From Leucobacter sp. UBA1945 (GTDB lineage Bacteria > Actinomycetota > Actinomycetes > Actinomycetales > Microbacteriaceae): DNA of 10,519 bases. Below, in pieces: positions 1-6,216 of the stretch (its first letter is position 1; every line of letters begins with the position of its first letter). The notes below the pieces were generated by a model. The model was not told where the DNA came from. It ran no database searches and was given only the letters and a program-made list of their open reading frames with translations. A program made the position numbers and the translations under genes. The stretch lies in contig DDEV01000074.1 of NCBI GenBank assembly GCA_002336855.1, positions 16,170-26,688 of the forward strand, read 5' to 3'.

Positions 1-477
1 TTCGAGAACGCCGAGGCGAACCTCGAGCTCTCGAACGCGATCCTCGACTCGCTTGCGCAGACCCTCGTGACGAGCCGCTGGCAGCGCGACCTCACCGACT
101 CGTCGGCGCAGCGCAACATCGGCGTCGGCATCGGCCACTCGGTGCTCGCGCTCGACAACATCAAGCGCGGCCTCGGCCAGATCGACGCGGCACCCGAGGT
201 GCTCGCGGCTGACCTCGACAGCAACTGGGAGGTGCTCGGCGAGGCGATTCAGACTGTGATTCGCGCCGAGGTCACTGCCGGTCGTTCGTCGATCAGCGAT
301 CCCTACGCAGCGCTCAAAGAGTTGACGCGAGGCAAGAGGATCGGCCAGGTCGAACTGATCGAGTTCGTTTCGGCGCTCGAGATCGGCGACGAGGCAAAGC
401 AGCGCCTGCTCGCCCTGACCCCGGCGACCTACGTCGGCGATGCGGCGAATCTGCTGGAGCACCTGGGCGCCAACTAG
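1..477 (+). CDS. purB: Adenylosuccinate lyase, C-terminal part (5' end outside window)
   Basis: The frame is open from the first base and ends at TAG 475-477, giving the last 158 residues of a longer protein. The stretch around residues 25-50, with SRWQRDLTDSSAQRNIGVG, and the later NWEVLGEAIQTVIR, LKELTRGKR and LTPATYVGDA match the C-terminal helical domain of bacterial PurB of the E. coli type. The family cleaves SAICAR to AICAR and adenylosuccinate to AMP, both with release of fumarate, in cytosolic purine synthesis. The fumarase/aspartase-type signature loop and the N-terminal catalytic domain are upstream of the window and cannot be checked. The gene is followed after 40 bp by the LssY-type gene, which appears to have its own promoter. 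Family identity is secure; the exact length is unknown. Confidence 0.95.
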   Translation, partial: FENAEANLELSNAILDSLAQTLVTSRWQRDLTDSSAQRNIGVGIGHSVLALDNIKRGLGQIDAAPEVLAADLDSNWEVLGEAIQTVIRAEVTAGRSSISDPYAALKELTRGKRIGQVELIEFVSALEIGDEAKQRLLALTPATYVGDAANLLEHLGAN

Positions 478-496
478 CACCGGCCCGTGTCGCTCG

Positions 497-518
497 CACC
501 CTCGCTAACATGAGGGTG
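497..518 (+). promoter_or_regulatory. Candidate leaderless promoter inside an inverted repeat
   Basis: TAACAT at 506-511 fits the actinobacterial -10 pattern TANNNT and sits six bases before the GTG start at 518, the spacing expected when transcription starts on the start codon. No Shine-Dalgarno sequence lies at a useful distance, and I see no good -35. CACCCTC (497-503) and GAGGGTG (512-518) form a perfect 7-bp inverted repeat around the -10, so a bound protein could block it. In read-through RNA from purB the same repeat would fold over the first base of the start codon. No T-run follows, so it is a poor terminator. Confidence 0.5.
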
Positions 519-1390
519 TGAGCACACAGACGCGACGAAGCGAGATCGAGGGGGCGAACGGCAAGCCCCAGCGCATCTCGCTGCTCGCCGTGCTCGACCA
601 GTTCTTCTTTGTCTTTGCCGGGCTTGCGGCGGTTTGGCTCGCCTGGCTCTTGCTGCGCGAAAGCTTTCAGCTCGGCTGGTGGGGCATTCTCGTATTCGTC
701 GTGTTCTGGGGCATGCTTGCTTACCTGGCACTCCCCCGCATCCACCGCATGCTCACCGCGATCTACGTGCCCGACTACTTCATCGGGCGCACCCGCACGA
801 GCGACGGCCTGCTCGGCGACCCGATCAACCTCGCCCTGCTGGGCGACGAAGCTGCACTGCACTCGGCCATGCAGGCGGCATCGTGGACCCGTGCCGACCG
901 GGTCACGCTGCGCACTTCGTGGCGCATCATCACATCGACCATCACCCGCAGAAGCTACGATGAGGCTCCAGTAAGCCCCCTCTTTCTCTTCGGGCGCATG
1001 CAAGACTTCGCCTATCAGCAAGAGGTTGCCGGCAACCCCGCGAAGCGACATCATGTGCGGTTCTGGCGCACGCCCGACGGTTGGCTGCTGCCCGGGGGCA
1101 CTCGGGTCGAGTGGCTCGCTGCCGGCACCTTCGATCGCGCGGTTGGTTTCTCGCTCTTCACGCTGCAGGTGACTCACAAGATCGATGCAGACATTGACAT
1201 CGAACGCGATCACATCATCGCCACCGTGCTGCAAGCAAATCCCGCCGCAGCCGTGACCGTCCTGCGCGATTTCTCGACCGGCTACCACTCCCGCAACGGT
1301 GGCGGCGACACCATTCGCACCGACGGCGATCTGCCGATCCTCGATCTCAGAGCTTTGCCCACTATCGACGCAAACGAGCCGCGTTCATGA
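518..1390 (+). CDS. LssY_C-domain membrane protein
   Basis: A 290-residue protein with a GTG start, chosen because of the -10 element just upstream. Two hydrophobic segments (about residues 25-47 and 53-72) anchor the N-terminus. The rest resembles the LssY C-terminal domain: DPINLALLG (101-109), FGRMQDFAYQQEV (158-170), HHVRFW (178-183), AAGTFDRAVG (201-210), THKIDADIDIERD (219-231) and N260 followed by GGGD. In other bacteria this domain is found alone or fused to DedA or PAP2-type membrane phosphatase modules; its biochemical role is not established, and here it is alone. The His, Asp, Glu and Arg residues of the 178-231 region are the likely functional centre (inference). The stop overlaps the next start by ATGA, so the two genes are probably translationally coupled. 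Confidence 0.82.
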   Translation: MSTQTRRSEIEGANGKPQRISLLAVLDQFFFVFAGLAAVWLAWLLLRESFQLGWWGILVFVVFWGMLAYLALPRIHRMLTAIYVPDYFIGRTRTSDGLLGDPINLALLGDEAALHSAMQAASWTRADRVTLRTSWRIITSTITRRSYDEAPVSPLFLFGRMQDFAYQQEVAGNPAKRHHVRFWRTPDGWLLPGGTRVEWLAAGTFDRAVGFSLFTLQVTHKIDADIDIERDHIIATVLQANPAAAVTVLRDFSTGYHSRNGGGDTIRTDGDLPILDLRALPTIDANEPRS

Positions 1391-1929
1391 GCGGCGACTC
1401 GCGACGGAAGCGCGCGGCGAGCGAGCCGGTCGAGGTGCTGGTTGCACCCGATGACGAGACGCATGCGCTATCGAGCGCGAGACCCCTCGCGACGACCCTC
1501 GGCTCGCTGTTCGTGTTCGGGCGCGGAATCGCCGGCCTATTCTGGATTGGCGCATTCCTGCTGGCTTGGCCCGCTCTTGCCGACGAAGAGCACATTGCGG
1601 CCGACGAGCGCCCGTTTGTGTTCTGGTTAGTGCTGAGCATTGGTGTGCTCGCCGCGTTGACGTCGCTCGTGTTCGCCTGGTCGATCTGGCGTGGCAGCAA
1701 CCTCGCGCGCGTGCTGGTGATGTGCGGCGTCACGCTCAGCACGATCACGGCCGCGAGCAGCTACTTTGCGAACGGCGAGCAGATCACCATTCAGACGACT
1801 CTGCTGACCGTCTCGCTCGACATTCTGGTGTTGCTTGCGCTCTCAAGCCGCGATGCCCGCGCCTGGGCCAGGCAGCCACGGAGCGCAAGCGCGAGGCGCA
1901 CGAACGTGAAGCGCTCGCGGAAGGCCTAG
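1387..1929 (+). CDS. Four-helix membrane protein of unknown function
   Basis: A 180-residue protein starting at the ATG that overlaps the preceding stop (ATGA, 1387-1390). The first 35 residues are polar and charged. Four hydrophobic segments follow at about 41-63, 77-100, 105-126 and 134-153, and the tail after RDARAWARQPR is strongly basic and probably cytoplasmic. No catalytic motif is visible. The layout of a soluble N-terminus, four helices and a short basic tail is common among uncharacterised actinobacterial integral membrane proteins. Overlap with the LssY-type gene suggests the two proteins are made together and may act together in the membrane; that is inference. It ends 26 bp from the 3' end of a convergent gene. 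Confidence 0.75.
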   Translation: MSGDSRRKRAASEPVEVLVAPDDETHALSSARPLATTLGSLFVFGRGIAGLFWIGAFLLAWPALADEEHIAADERPFVFWLVLSIGVLAALTSLVFAWSIWRGSNLARVLVMCGVTLSTITAASSYFANGEQITIQTTLLTVSLDILVLLALSSRDARAWARQPRSASARRTNVKRSRKA

Positions 1930-1955
1930 TCTCGAGCCGGCGACTCGTACGGGCT

Positions 1956-2261
1956 CTAGTGCCAGCCCTCTTTGTCGGGGTGGTGCAGGTCTTTGCGAGC
2001 CTCGACGTCTTCTTCGCTCGGCTTACCGCCCAGGCCAAGCAACGCCAGCACCATGAGCGAGACGATGAACACGATGCCAGTCACAATGCCAGCTCGAGCA
2101 AAATCTACGACTCCCTCGGGCGTGCGCAGCACGACCAGCACGATAATGCCGGCAAAGACTGCGAGCACGCCAGAGAAGCCGACGAGCTCAAGCGGGCGCA
2201 GCCTGTCTCGTCTCGTCGGCGTGACCTTTGGCTGCTGGTCTGACGGGGTGGGTTCAGTCAT
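1956..2261 (-). CDS. Small two-helix membrane protein, conserved-hypothetical type
   Basis: A 101-residue protein. I start it at the ATG at 2261 because the open frame upstream of it is Arg-rich and runs into the preceding gene, while MTEPTPSDQQ is a plausible polar N-terminus with GGAAC 8-12 bases upstream. Two hydrophobic segments at about 27-46 and 57-78 are followed by an acidic/His-rich cytoplasmic tail (PSEEDVEARKDLHHPDKEGWH at the end). No known motif is recognised. It lies 28 bp downstream of the DUF308-like gene on the same strand and is likely co-transcribed with it. Its 3' end faces the + strand operon across only 26 bp, with no strong terminator between them. Confidence 0.65.
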   Translation of the reverse strand: MTEPTPSDQQPKVTPTRRDRLRPLELVGFSGVLAVFAGIIVLVVLRTPEGVVDFARAGIVTGIVFIVSLMVLALLGLGGKPSEEDVEARKDLHHPDKEGWH

Positions 2262-2289
2262 GTTCTGTTCCGATATGGGTTGTCTGAGG

Positions 2290-2865
2290 CTACTCTGAGC
2301 CCTGAGTCGAGCTGGGAACGGCGTCTGTCGCCGGGCGAGGATCGAACGCCGCGATACCAAGGAATACTCCCCTGATAATCGCGTATGCGCCGAAGAAACC
2401 GATCAGTGCCACCGCGTCGTCGCGGAACAGCAGGGCGAAGACTGCGAGCGCCGCACTGAGCAGCAGCGAGGGAACTGCAACCTTCATGGGTTGCACACCG
2501 CGTGTGAGGCGCATGATGGTGATGACTGCGGTGAGTGCAGCCCAGAGCGCCAGAACCAAGGCCATGGTGAGGCTGTCGCTCACCGCGAGCAGTGAGCCTG
2601 CTGCTGCGAATGCGACGACGGCTCGCGCGGCGATCCACCAGCTCTCTGAGGTGCCGCGCAGGGCGAAGTACTCGAGCAACGTCGCCGCGCCGATCAGGGC
2701 GAGCCCGCCGCCGAGCACCCAGAGATCGAAGCCAAGTTCGCGATGCAGCGGAGCAGTGAAGGCGATCACAACCCCCACCACGACGAGCACGGCCGCTCGA
2801 ACCAGTTGTGCTGCGCGGAAGCCGCGAAACTCAGAGGTCGCCGTGGTGCTCGGATCGCTCCCCAT
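2290..2865 (-). CDS. DUF308/HdeD-like six-helix membrane protein
   Basis: A 191-residue protein from the ATG at 2865. Upstream ATGs in frame (2889 and 2979) would lengthen it, but only the 2865 start has a strong Shine-Dalgarno sequence, GGAGG at 2871-2875 with a 5-base spacer. Six hydrophobic segments are visible at about residues 19-39, 46-67, 74-92, 95-115, 125-144 and 148-171, arranged as three pairs. That is the pattern of the DUF308/HdeD family; E. coli HdeD is tied to acid resistance, but the function of actinobacterial members is unknown. The C-terminal tail is polar. The small membrane protein gene follows after 28 bp. Family call rests on topology and general composition, not on a diagnostic motif. 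Confidence 0.65.
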   Translation of the reverse strand: MGSDPSTTATSEFRGFRAAQLVRAAVLVVVGVVIAFTAPLHRELGFDLWVLGGGLALIGAATLLEYFALRGTSESWWIAARAVVAFAAAGSLLAVSDSLTMALVLALWAALTAVITIMRLTRGVQPMKVAVPSLLLSAALAVFALLFRDDAVALIGFFGAYAIIRGVFLGIAAFDPRPATDAVPSSTQGSE

Positions 2866-2870
2866 CACTG

Positions 2871-2905
2871 CCTCCGCCTTCCCATTCATAGCGACAACAA
2901 GTCTA
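2871..2905 (-). promoter_or_regulatory. Candidate -10 and ribosome binding site for the DUF308-like gene
   Basis: On the - strand TAGACT (2905-2900) fits TANNNT. Transcription would start near 2893, leaving a leader of about 28 bases that contains the GGCGGAGG ribosome binding site (2871-2878). This supports the start at 2865 and argues against the longer frames, whose starts would lie at or before the predicted transcript start. No convincing -35 is seen. Confidence 0.4.
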
Positions 2906-3010
2906 CTCCTCCAAGGTGAGAAGAGGATCGATGCCACGGGGCCACCTGCGCGAGCGTAAGCGGACTCGATCAGTTGCACAATCCGCTGTACCGGACGTCG
3001 CCGTCGCCGC

Positions 3011-3967
3011 TCAGGGTGTCAGTACGATCTTCCCGGCGTGGACCGCGCCGCGAAGCGCGTCGACCGCCTCGGCGGCTTGGTCGAATGTGTAGGTTTGCGA
3101 AACGGTAGAGCGCAGCTCGCCGGAGGCGAGGGCGAATGCAAGCTCGGCGATATCTTCTCCTCGGGTCGAAGCCATGAGGGTAACCGCCTTGAGGCCTCTC
3201 GTGAGGGGTGCCCGGAGCGATCGATCCATTGGGCCGAGCACACGTCCGCCCCCTTCGCTGCCGCCCAGCACCAGAGTGCCGCCCGGAGTGATCACACGAC
3301 GCCAGTGCGACAGGGGCAGGCCACCGGCGAAGTCCAGAACGGCATCGAAGCACCCACTTCTCGAAGTCGGGTCGGTGGTCGCGTAGTTGACGACATCGTG
3401 GGCGCCGAGATCACGGACGAATGTCGCCTTTGACGCGCTGCAAATTGCGGTGACGTGCGCGCCGCGTTTCGCGGCGAGTTGCACTGCATACGACCCGACG
3501 CCTCCACCCGCCCCGGTGATCGCGATGGTCTTGACGGCGAGAGTGCCGAGAGTCCGGGGCGCTTGCAGAGCGGTGTATCCCGACATCGGCACGGCGGCCG
3601 CCTGTGCAAGACTCACTCCCGGCGGCACCGGCTGCAGCAGATCCGCACTCGCCGACGCGAAATTGGCCCACGAAACGCGAGCCGAGCCGAAGACGTGATC
3701 GCCCACTGCGAAGCTCTCGACGCCCGGGCCGACACCCACGACGGTGCCAGCGACATCCTGCCCGAGTCCGGGTCGCTTCGGACGACGAAGCCCCGTCACG
3801 AGCCGCATCATCGTCGGTTCGCCGGACATCATGTGCCACTCGGCCATGTTGACCCCTGTGGCGGCCACCTCCACGACCACCGTCCCCGGCTCGGCCTCCG
3901 GCTCATCGATCTCTTCCACGCGCAGGACGGATGTATCGCCGTACTCGTGTCTCACGACGGCTCTCAT
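3011..3967 (-). CDS. MDR-family NAD(P)H-dependent oxidoreductase (quinone oxidoreductase-like, zinc-free)
   Basis: A 318-residue protein with ATG at 3967 and AGGAG 8 bases upstream. The N-terminal GroES-like half contains VVVEVAATGVNMAEWHMMSG and GLGQDVAGTVVGVG (67-80). The Rossmann half has the nucleotide-binding motif TGAGGGVGSYAVQLA (151-165), VLDFAGG (210-216) and a C-terminal GKIVLTP, all typical of the medium-chain dehydrogenase/reductase superfamily. The four-Cys structural zinc loop and the catalytic Cys/His set of alcohol dehydrogenases are absent, so a zinc-free quinone or enone reductase is most likely. Substrate cannot be read from sequence. It stands alone, 132 bp downstream of dnaB and 145 bp upstream of the DUF308-like gene, with its own candidate promoter and operator. 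Confidence 0.87.
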   Translation of the reverse strand: MRAVVRHEYGDTSVLRVEEIDEPEAEPGTVVVEVAATGVNMAEWHMMSGEPTMMRLVTGLRRPKRPGLGQDVAGTVVGVGPGVESFAVGDHVFGSARVSWANFASASADLLQPVPPGVSLAQAAAVPMSGYTALQAPRTLGTLAVKTIAITGAGGGVGSYAVQLAAKRGAHVTAICSASKATFVRDLGAHDVVNYATTDPTSRSGCFDAVLDFAGGLPLSHWRRVITPGGTLVLGGSEGGGRVLGPMDRSLRAPLTRGLKAVTLMASTRGEDIAELAFALASGELRSTVSQTYTFDQAAEAVDALRGAVHAGKIVLTP

Positions 3968-3980
3968 CAGCCACTCTCCT

Positions 3981-4008
3981 CTGCCTCGTAGCTAGAAAGT
4001 AGAGGCAG
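3981..4008 (-). promoter_or_regulatory. Inverted repeat around a candidate -10: possible operator
   Basis: CTGCCTC (3981-3987) and GAGGCAG (4002-4008) form a perfect 7-bp inverted repeat with a 14-base spacer, just upstream of the ribosome binding site of the oxidoreductase gene. On the - strand the spacer contains TACTTT (4001-3996), a fair -10, with transcription then starting near 3989. A repressor dimer bound to the two arms would cover the promoter. Solo MDR quinone reductases are often controlled by TetR, MarR or HxlR-type regulators, but no regulator gene is adjacent. An RNA hairpin is possible only if transcription starts further upstream. Confidence 0.4.
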
Positions 4009-4047
4009 GGCCGGCCACTCAGAAATGCCCAGATGGGAACCACGTAG

Positions 4048-4066
4048 ACGTTTCATCCGCAAACGT
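4048..4066 (-). repeat. Weak hairpin downstream of dnaB
   Basis: ACGTTT (4048-4053) and AAACGT (4061-4066) are exact inverted repeats around a 7-base loop, 34 bp past the dnaB stop. The stem is short, half A/T, and lacks a T-run on either strand, so it is a doubtful terminator. No better termination signal is visible between dnaB and the oxidoreductase gene. Confidence 0.3.
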
Positions 4067-4099
4067 AGCACTTCAGTGGAGCATCATCGTCGGGTGAGG

Positions 4100-5482
4100 T
4101 TAGAGCCCCGAAGGCATGTCTTGGAAACGCGAGTAGTGGCCCTGGAACGCAACCGTCACGGTGCCCGTGGGCCCGTTGCGCTGCTTCGCGAGAATGAAGT
4201 CGGCCTCCCCCGCCCTCGGGCTGTCGCGGTCGCCTGCCGCCTCGCGATGCAGCAGGATCACCATGTCGGCGTCTTGCTCGAGTGAACCTGACTCACGCAG
4301 GTCGCTGATCGCTGGCATCTTGTCTGCGCGCTGCTCTGACGCACGGTTCAGCTGCGAAAGAGCGATTACCGGAACATCGAGCTCTTTTGCGAGCAGCTTG
4401 AGCGAACGCGAGAACTCGCTCACCTCTTGCTGGCGACTCTCTGACTTCTTGCCAGACGACAGCAGCTGCAGGTAGTCGATGACCACCATGCGTAGGCCGT
4501 ATTGCTGCTTGAGGCGGCGGCACTTCGCGCGAATCTCGACGAGCGTAAGGTTCGGGCTGTCGTCGATGAACAAGGGCTTCTCTGAGATGCGCGCCTGCGT
4601 CGCTGCCAGCTTCTGGTAGTCGCGGTTGTCGAGTGTGCCTTTGCGAAGCGTCTGCAGCGGCACCGAGGCCTCGGCCGAGAGCAGGCGCATCGCGATCTCT
4701 GCGCGCCCCATTTCTAGCGAGAAGAATACGGTTGGCGCATCGGCGTGCACCGAACCATTGCGGGCGACGTCGAGCGCGAGCGTCGACTTACCCATTGCGG
4801 GTCGGGCCGCGATGATGATCATCTGCCCGCCCGAGAACCCGTTCGTCATCGCGTCGAGCTCGCTGAAGCCGGTGGGCACACCGAGCATGCCGTCTGGCAT
4901 CTCTCGGGCGCGCGAGATCTCTTCGAAGGCCGCTTCGACGGCGAGTGAGAGCGGAACGTAGTCTTCGGCCTGGTCTGCGCCCGTCACCGTATAGATTTCG
5001 GCCTGGGCGCTGTTAACGAGGTCGACTGCCTCGCCTTCGCCGGCATAGCCCATCTGCGTAATGCGCGTTCCGGCCTCGACCAGACGACGAAGCAGCGCTT
5101 TCTCGGCGACGATCTCTGCATAGAAGCTCGCGTTAGCCGCTGTCGGCACGATGCTCGTGAGGGTGTGCAGGTATTCAACGCCGCCCGAGCGCTGCAGATC
5201 GCCGGTCTTGGTGAGCTGGTCGGTAACAGTAATGACGTCAGTGGGGTCGCCCTGTGCGTACAGGGTGAGCACGGCCTCGTAGATGACCTCGTGCTTCGGT
5301 ACGTAGAAGTCGCCTGGGCGCAGTTGGCCGGTGACATCTGCGACGGCGTCTTTCGAAAGCAGCATGCCACCGAGCACGCTCTGTTCTGCCAGCAGGTCGT
5401 GCGGAGGCACCCGCTCGAACCCGCGTGAGTCGTCTTCAAACTCTGGCGGCGCGTCGGGAATGCCGAGGTGCGCGATCGACAA
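4100..5482 (-). CDS. dnaB: Replicative DNA helicase DnaB
   Basis: A 460-residue protein. The N-terminal domain covers about residues 22-125 (PPHDLLAEQSVLGGMLL at the start), the linker helix about 150-190, and the RecA-like motor from about 200. Walker A is ARPAMGKST (226-234), the catalytic Glu lies in FSLEM (257), Walker B is MVVIDYLQL (332-340), and the arginine-finger region is AKQRNGPTG (432-440). Length and order fit a full, normal hexameric 5'-3' helicase that unwinds DNA at the replication fork and interacts with primase DnaG. No intein interrupts the Walker A region, a site often invaded in mycobacteria. The start is TTG: AAAGGAG lies 6 bases upstream and no in-frame ATG or GTG is better placed. 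Unlike rpsF-ssb-rpsR-rplI it is separated from its upstream neighbour by a terminator and about 750 bp, and probably has its own promoter. Confidence 0.97.
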   Translation of the reverse strand: MSIAHLGIPDAPPEFEDDSRGFERVPPHDLLAEQSVLGGMLLSKDAVADVTGQLRPGDFYVPKHEVIYEAVLTLYAQGDPTDVITVTDQLTKTGDLQRSGGVEYLHTLTSIVPTAANASFYAEIVAEKALLRRLVEAGTRITQMGYAGEGEAVDLVNSAQAEIYTVTGADQAEDYVPLSLAVEAAFEEISRAREMPDGMLGVPTGFSELDAMTNGFSGGQMIIIAARPAMGKSTLALDVARNGSVHADAPTVFFSLEMGRAEIAMRLLSAEASVPLQTLRKGTLDNRDYQKLAATQARISEKPLFIDDSPNLTLVEIRAKCRRLKQQYGLRMVVIDYLQLLSSGKKSESRQQEVSEFSRSLKLLAKELDVPVIALSQLNRASEQRADKMPAISDLRESGSLEQDADMVILLHREAAGDRDSPRAGEADFILAKQRNGPTGTVTVAFQGHYSRFQDMPSGL

Positions 5483-5569
5483 AGCGATCTCCTTTCAGGG
5501 GGTGGGAGTGCGTGTGGGCGGGCTGACTCGCCTGCCGTTTACCCAGTAGACACCGGACCACCGACATTC

Positions 5570-5598
5570 ACGCTATGGCGAGTCTCGACCGCGGGCAA
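5570..5598 (-). promoter_or_regulatory. Candidate dnaB promoter
   Basis: On the - strand TTGCCC (5598-5593) and TAGCGT (5575-5570) are separated by 17 bases and resemble a sigma-70/SigA-type promoter (-35 four of six, -10 TANNNT). Transcription would begin near 5563, giving a leader of about 80 bases before the TTG start. The nearest DnaA box begins 19 bp upstream of the -35, a position suited to regulation by DnaA. Other weak TA-rich hexamers exist closer to the gene, so the assignment is tentative. Confidence 0.4.
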
Positions 5599-5616
5599 AT
5601 GGACCACGAGTCAGCC

Positions 5617-5691
5617 TGTGGATAACTTGGTGCATAACTCACCGCATTTCCCCGGTTCTTATCCACAATTCTGGGGATAACTTGTGGAGAA
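5617..5691. promoter_or_regulatory. DnaA-box cluster upstream of dnaB
   Basis: Two perfect DnaA boxes (TTATCCACA) are present: 5617-5625 on the - strand and 5659-5667 on the + strand. Two further sites differ by one base: 5672-5680 (TTATCCCCA on the - strand) and 5683-5691 (TTCTCCACA on the - strand). A weaker two-mismatch site lies at 5629-5637. The words GGATAACTT at 5620 and 5675 repeat exactly, 55 bp apart, about five helical turns. Four good sites in 75 bp is far above chance in GC-rich DNA. DnaA is the replication initiator and also a transcription factor; the site is upstream of the candidate dnaB promoter. Likely roles are control of dnaB, DnaA titration, or an origin-like element. 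Confidence 0.8.
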
Positions 5692-5785
5692 GTAAATGAT
5701 AGGCGCCTCACTTTTCAGTCTGATCAGGTATTTTATGAGACTGTGCCTGTGAAGTTATTCAACTCTCAGGTGCAAGTTGAAGCTT
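5692..5785. other. AT-rich segment with palindromes beside the DnaA boxes
   Basis: Bases 5691-5760 are about 40% G+C by my count, well below the surrounding DNA. The segment holds the palindrome AGGCGCCT (5701-5708), the inverted pair CAGTCT (5716-5721)/AGACTG (5738-5743), and the inverted pair TTCAACT (5758-5764)/AGTTGAA (5775-5781) with a 10-base loop. An AT-rich stretch directly next to DnaA boxes recalls a DNA-unwinding element, but the same features could be a promoter or attenuator. No gene is supported here. Confidence 0.4.
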
Positions 5786-5801
5786 GCCCGCCCGGTCGCC
5801 C

Positions 5802-5810
5802 TGTGGAGAA
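5802..5810 (-). promoter_or_regulatory. Isolated one-mismatch DnaA box
   Basis: The - strand reads TTCTCCACA, one base from the consensus and identical to the site at 5683-5691. It lies on the far side of the AT-rich segment from the main cluster, so the AT-rich DNA is flanked by boxes on both sides. A single degenerate site is weak evidence taken alone. Confidence 0.35.
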
Positions 5811-6181
5811 ATACTGGTTTCGGCGAGCCATGTCAAGTCAGAATAGGCACGTCGGGAAGATATATTTTCATCCGAGCAGCGGGGGCTGAAAAACCGCCGG
5901 TGAGCGCCGAAAACGTCCAGGACGTGAACGGCTGGCATTTCGAGGTCGATTGCGTCTGGGAATCCGAAGTGGTGCAGCCAGATGCCTTCGAACGTCTTAG
6001 AAGCGTGCGAGCGTCACACCAACGAACAGCCAGCATCAGTGACGCTCGCCGGTTTCTGTGACGCTCGGGCTTCTCGAGGTCGCCGTGGGGGAGTGAGATG
6101 AGGGCGACAGCGAGCGAGCAAGGCGCAGCATGCGCGCAGCAAGCGCACAGAGGAGAACCGCACCGCCCAGGGCGATCACAC
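5811..6181. other. Stretch without a supported gene between dnaB and rplI
   Basis: No reading frame here is convincing. A + strand frame from TTG 5777 to TGA 6061 (94 codons) has AGGTG four bases before its start but uses AGA and ATA codons rare in this kind of genome, shows no recognisable motif, and starts inside a hairpin arm. An antisense frame over 5833-6213 is Cys/Arg-rich and looks like a shadow. The segment may be the remains of a lost gene or purely regulatory. It contains the triple 10-bp repeat listed separately. Confidence 0.5.
6007..6067. repeat. Three copies of a 10-bp motif, one inverted
   Basis: CGAGCGTCAC occurs at 6008-6017 on the + strand and, on the - strand, at 6039-6048 and 6058-6067 (written there as GTGACGCTCG). 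Copies one and two match over 11 bp as an inverted repeat with a 21-base loop; copies one and three match over a different 11 bp. The two same-direction copies are 19 bp apart. The arrangement suggests a multi-site protein-binding region or a member of a dispersed palindromic repeat family. Confidence 0.6.
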
Positions 6182-6216
6182 AAAAAGAAAGGGTGAGGGC
6201 TGAAGGCCCTCACCCT
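6182..6216 (-). terminator. Rho-independent terminator of the rpsF-ssb-rpsR-rplI operon
   Basis: Read on the - strand, AGGGTGAGGGC and GCCCTCACCCT form a perfect 11-bp stem (6206-6216 with 6190-6200) around a 5-base loop, followed by TTTCTTTTTG (6189-6181 region). It begins 18 bp after the rplI stop. The opposite strand has a poorer T-run, so the main direction is leftward, and dnaB must mostly depend on another promoter. Confidence 0.9.

Noticed and set aside
314..1288. Long - strand open frame of 324 codons
   Set aside because: Lies antisense to purB and the LssY-type gene, is Arg/Gly/Ala-rich without motifs, and is the usual GC-rich shadow.
1934..1956. GAGCC...GGCTC hairpin between the convergent genes
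   Set aside because: Only 5 bp with a 13-base loop, no T-run, and one arm reaches into the stop codon of the - strand gene; too weak for a terminator.
2866..2979. Longer N-terminus for the DUF308-like protein (starts at 2889 or 2979)
   Set aside because: No ribosome binding site at those starts and a candidate -10 lies between them and the good start at 2865.
4780..4806. Intein at the DnaB Walker A site
   Set aside because: The motor domain reads without interruption and the total length of 460 residues is normal.
5617..5810. Main chromosomal oriC
   Set aside because: Too few boxes for a typical actinobacterial origin, and dnaA and dnaN are not present in the window; kept only as an origin-like or regulatory cluster.
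5777..6061. 94-codon + strand frame with TTG start and a nearby AGGTG
   Set aside because: No recognised motif, rare AGA and ATA codons, and a start inside a hairpin arm. Kept as a question under the gap finding, not as a gene.
5833..6213. 126-codon - strand frame
   Set aside because: Crosses the operon terminator region and is rich in Cys, Arg and His with no domain; unlikely to be translated.
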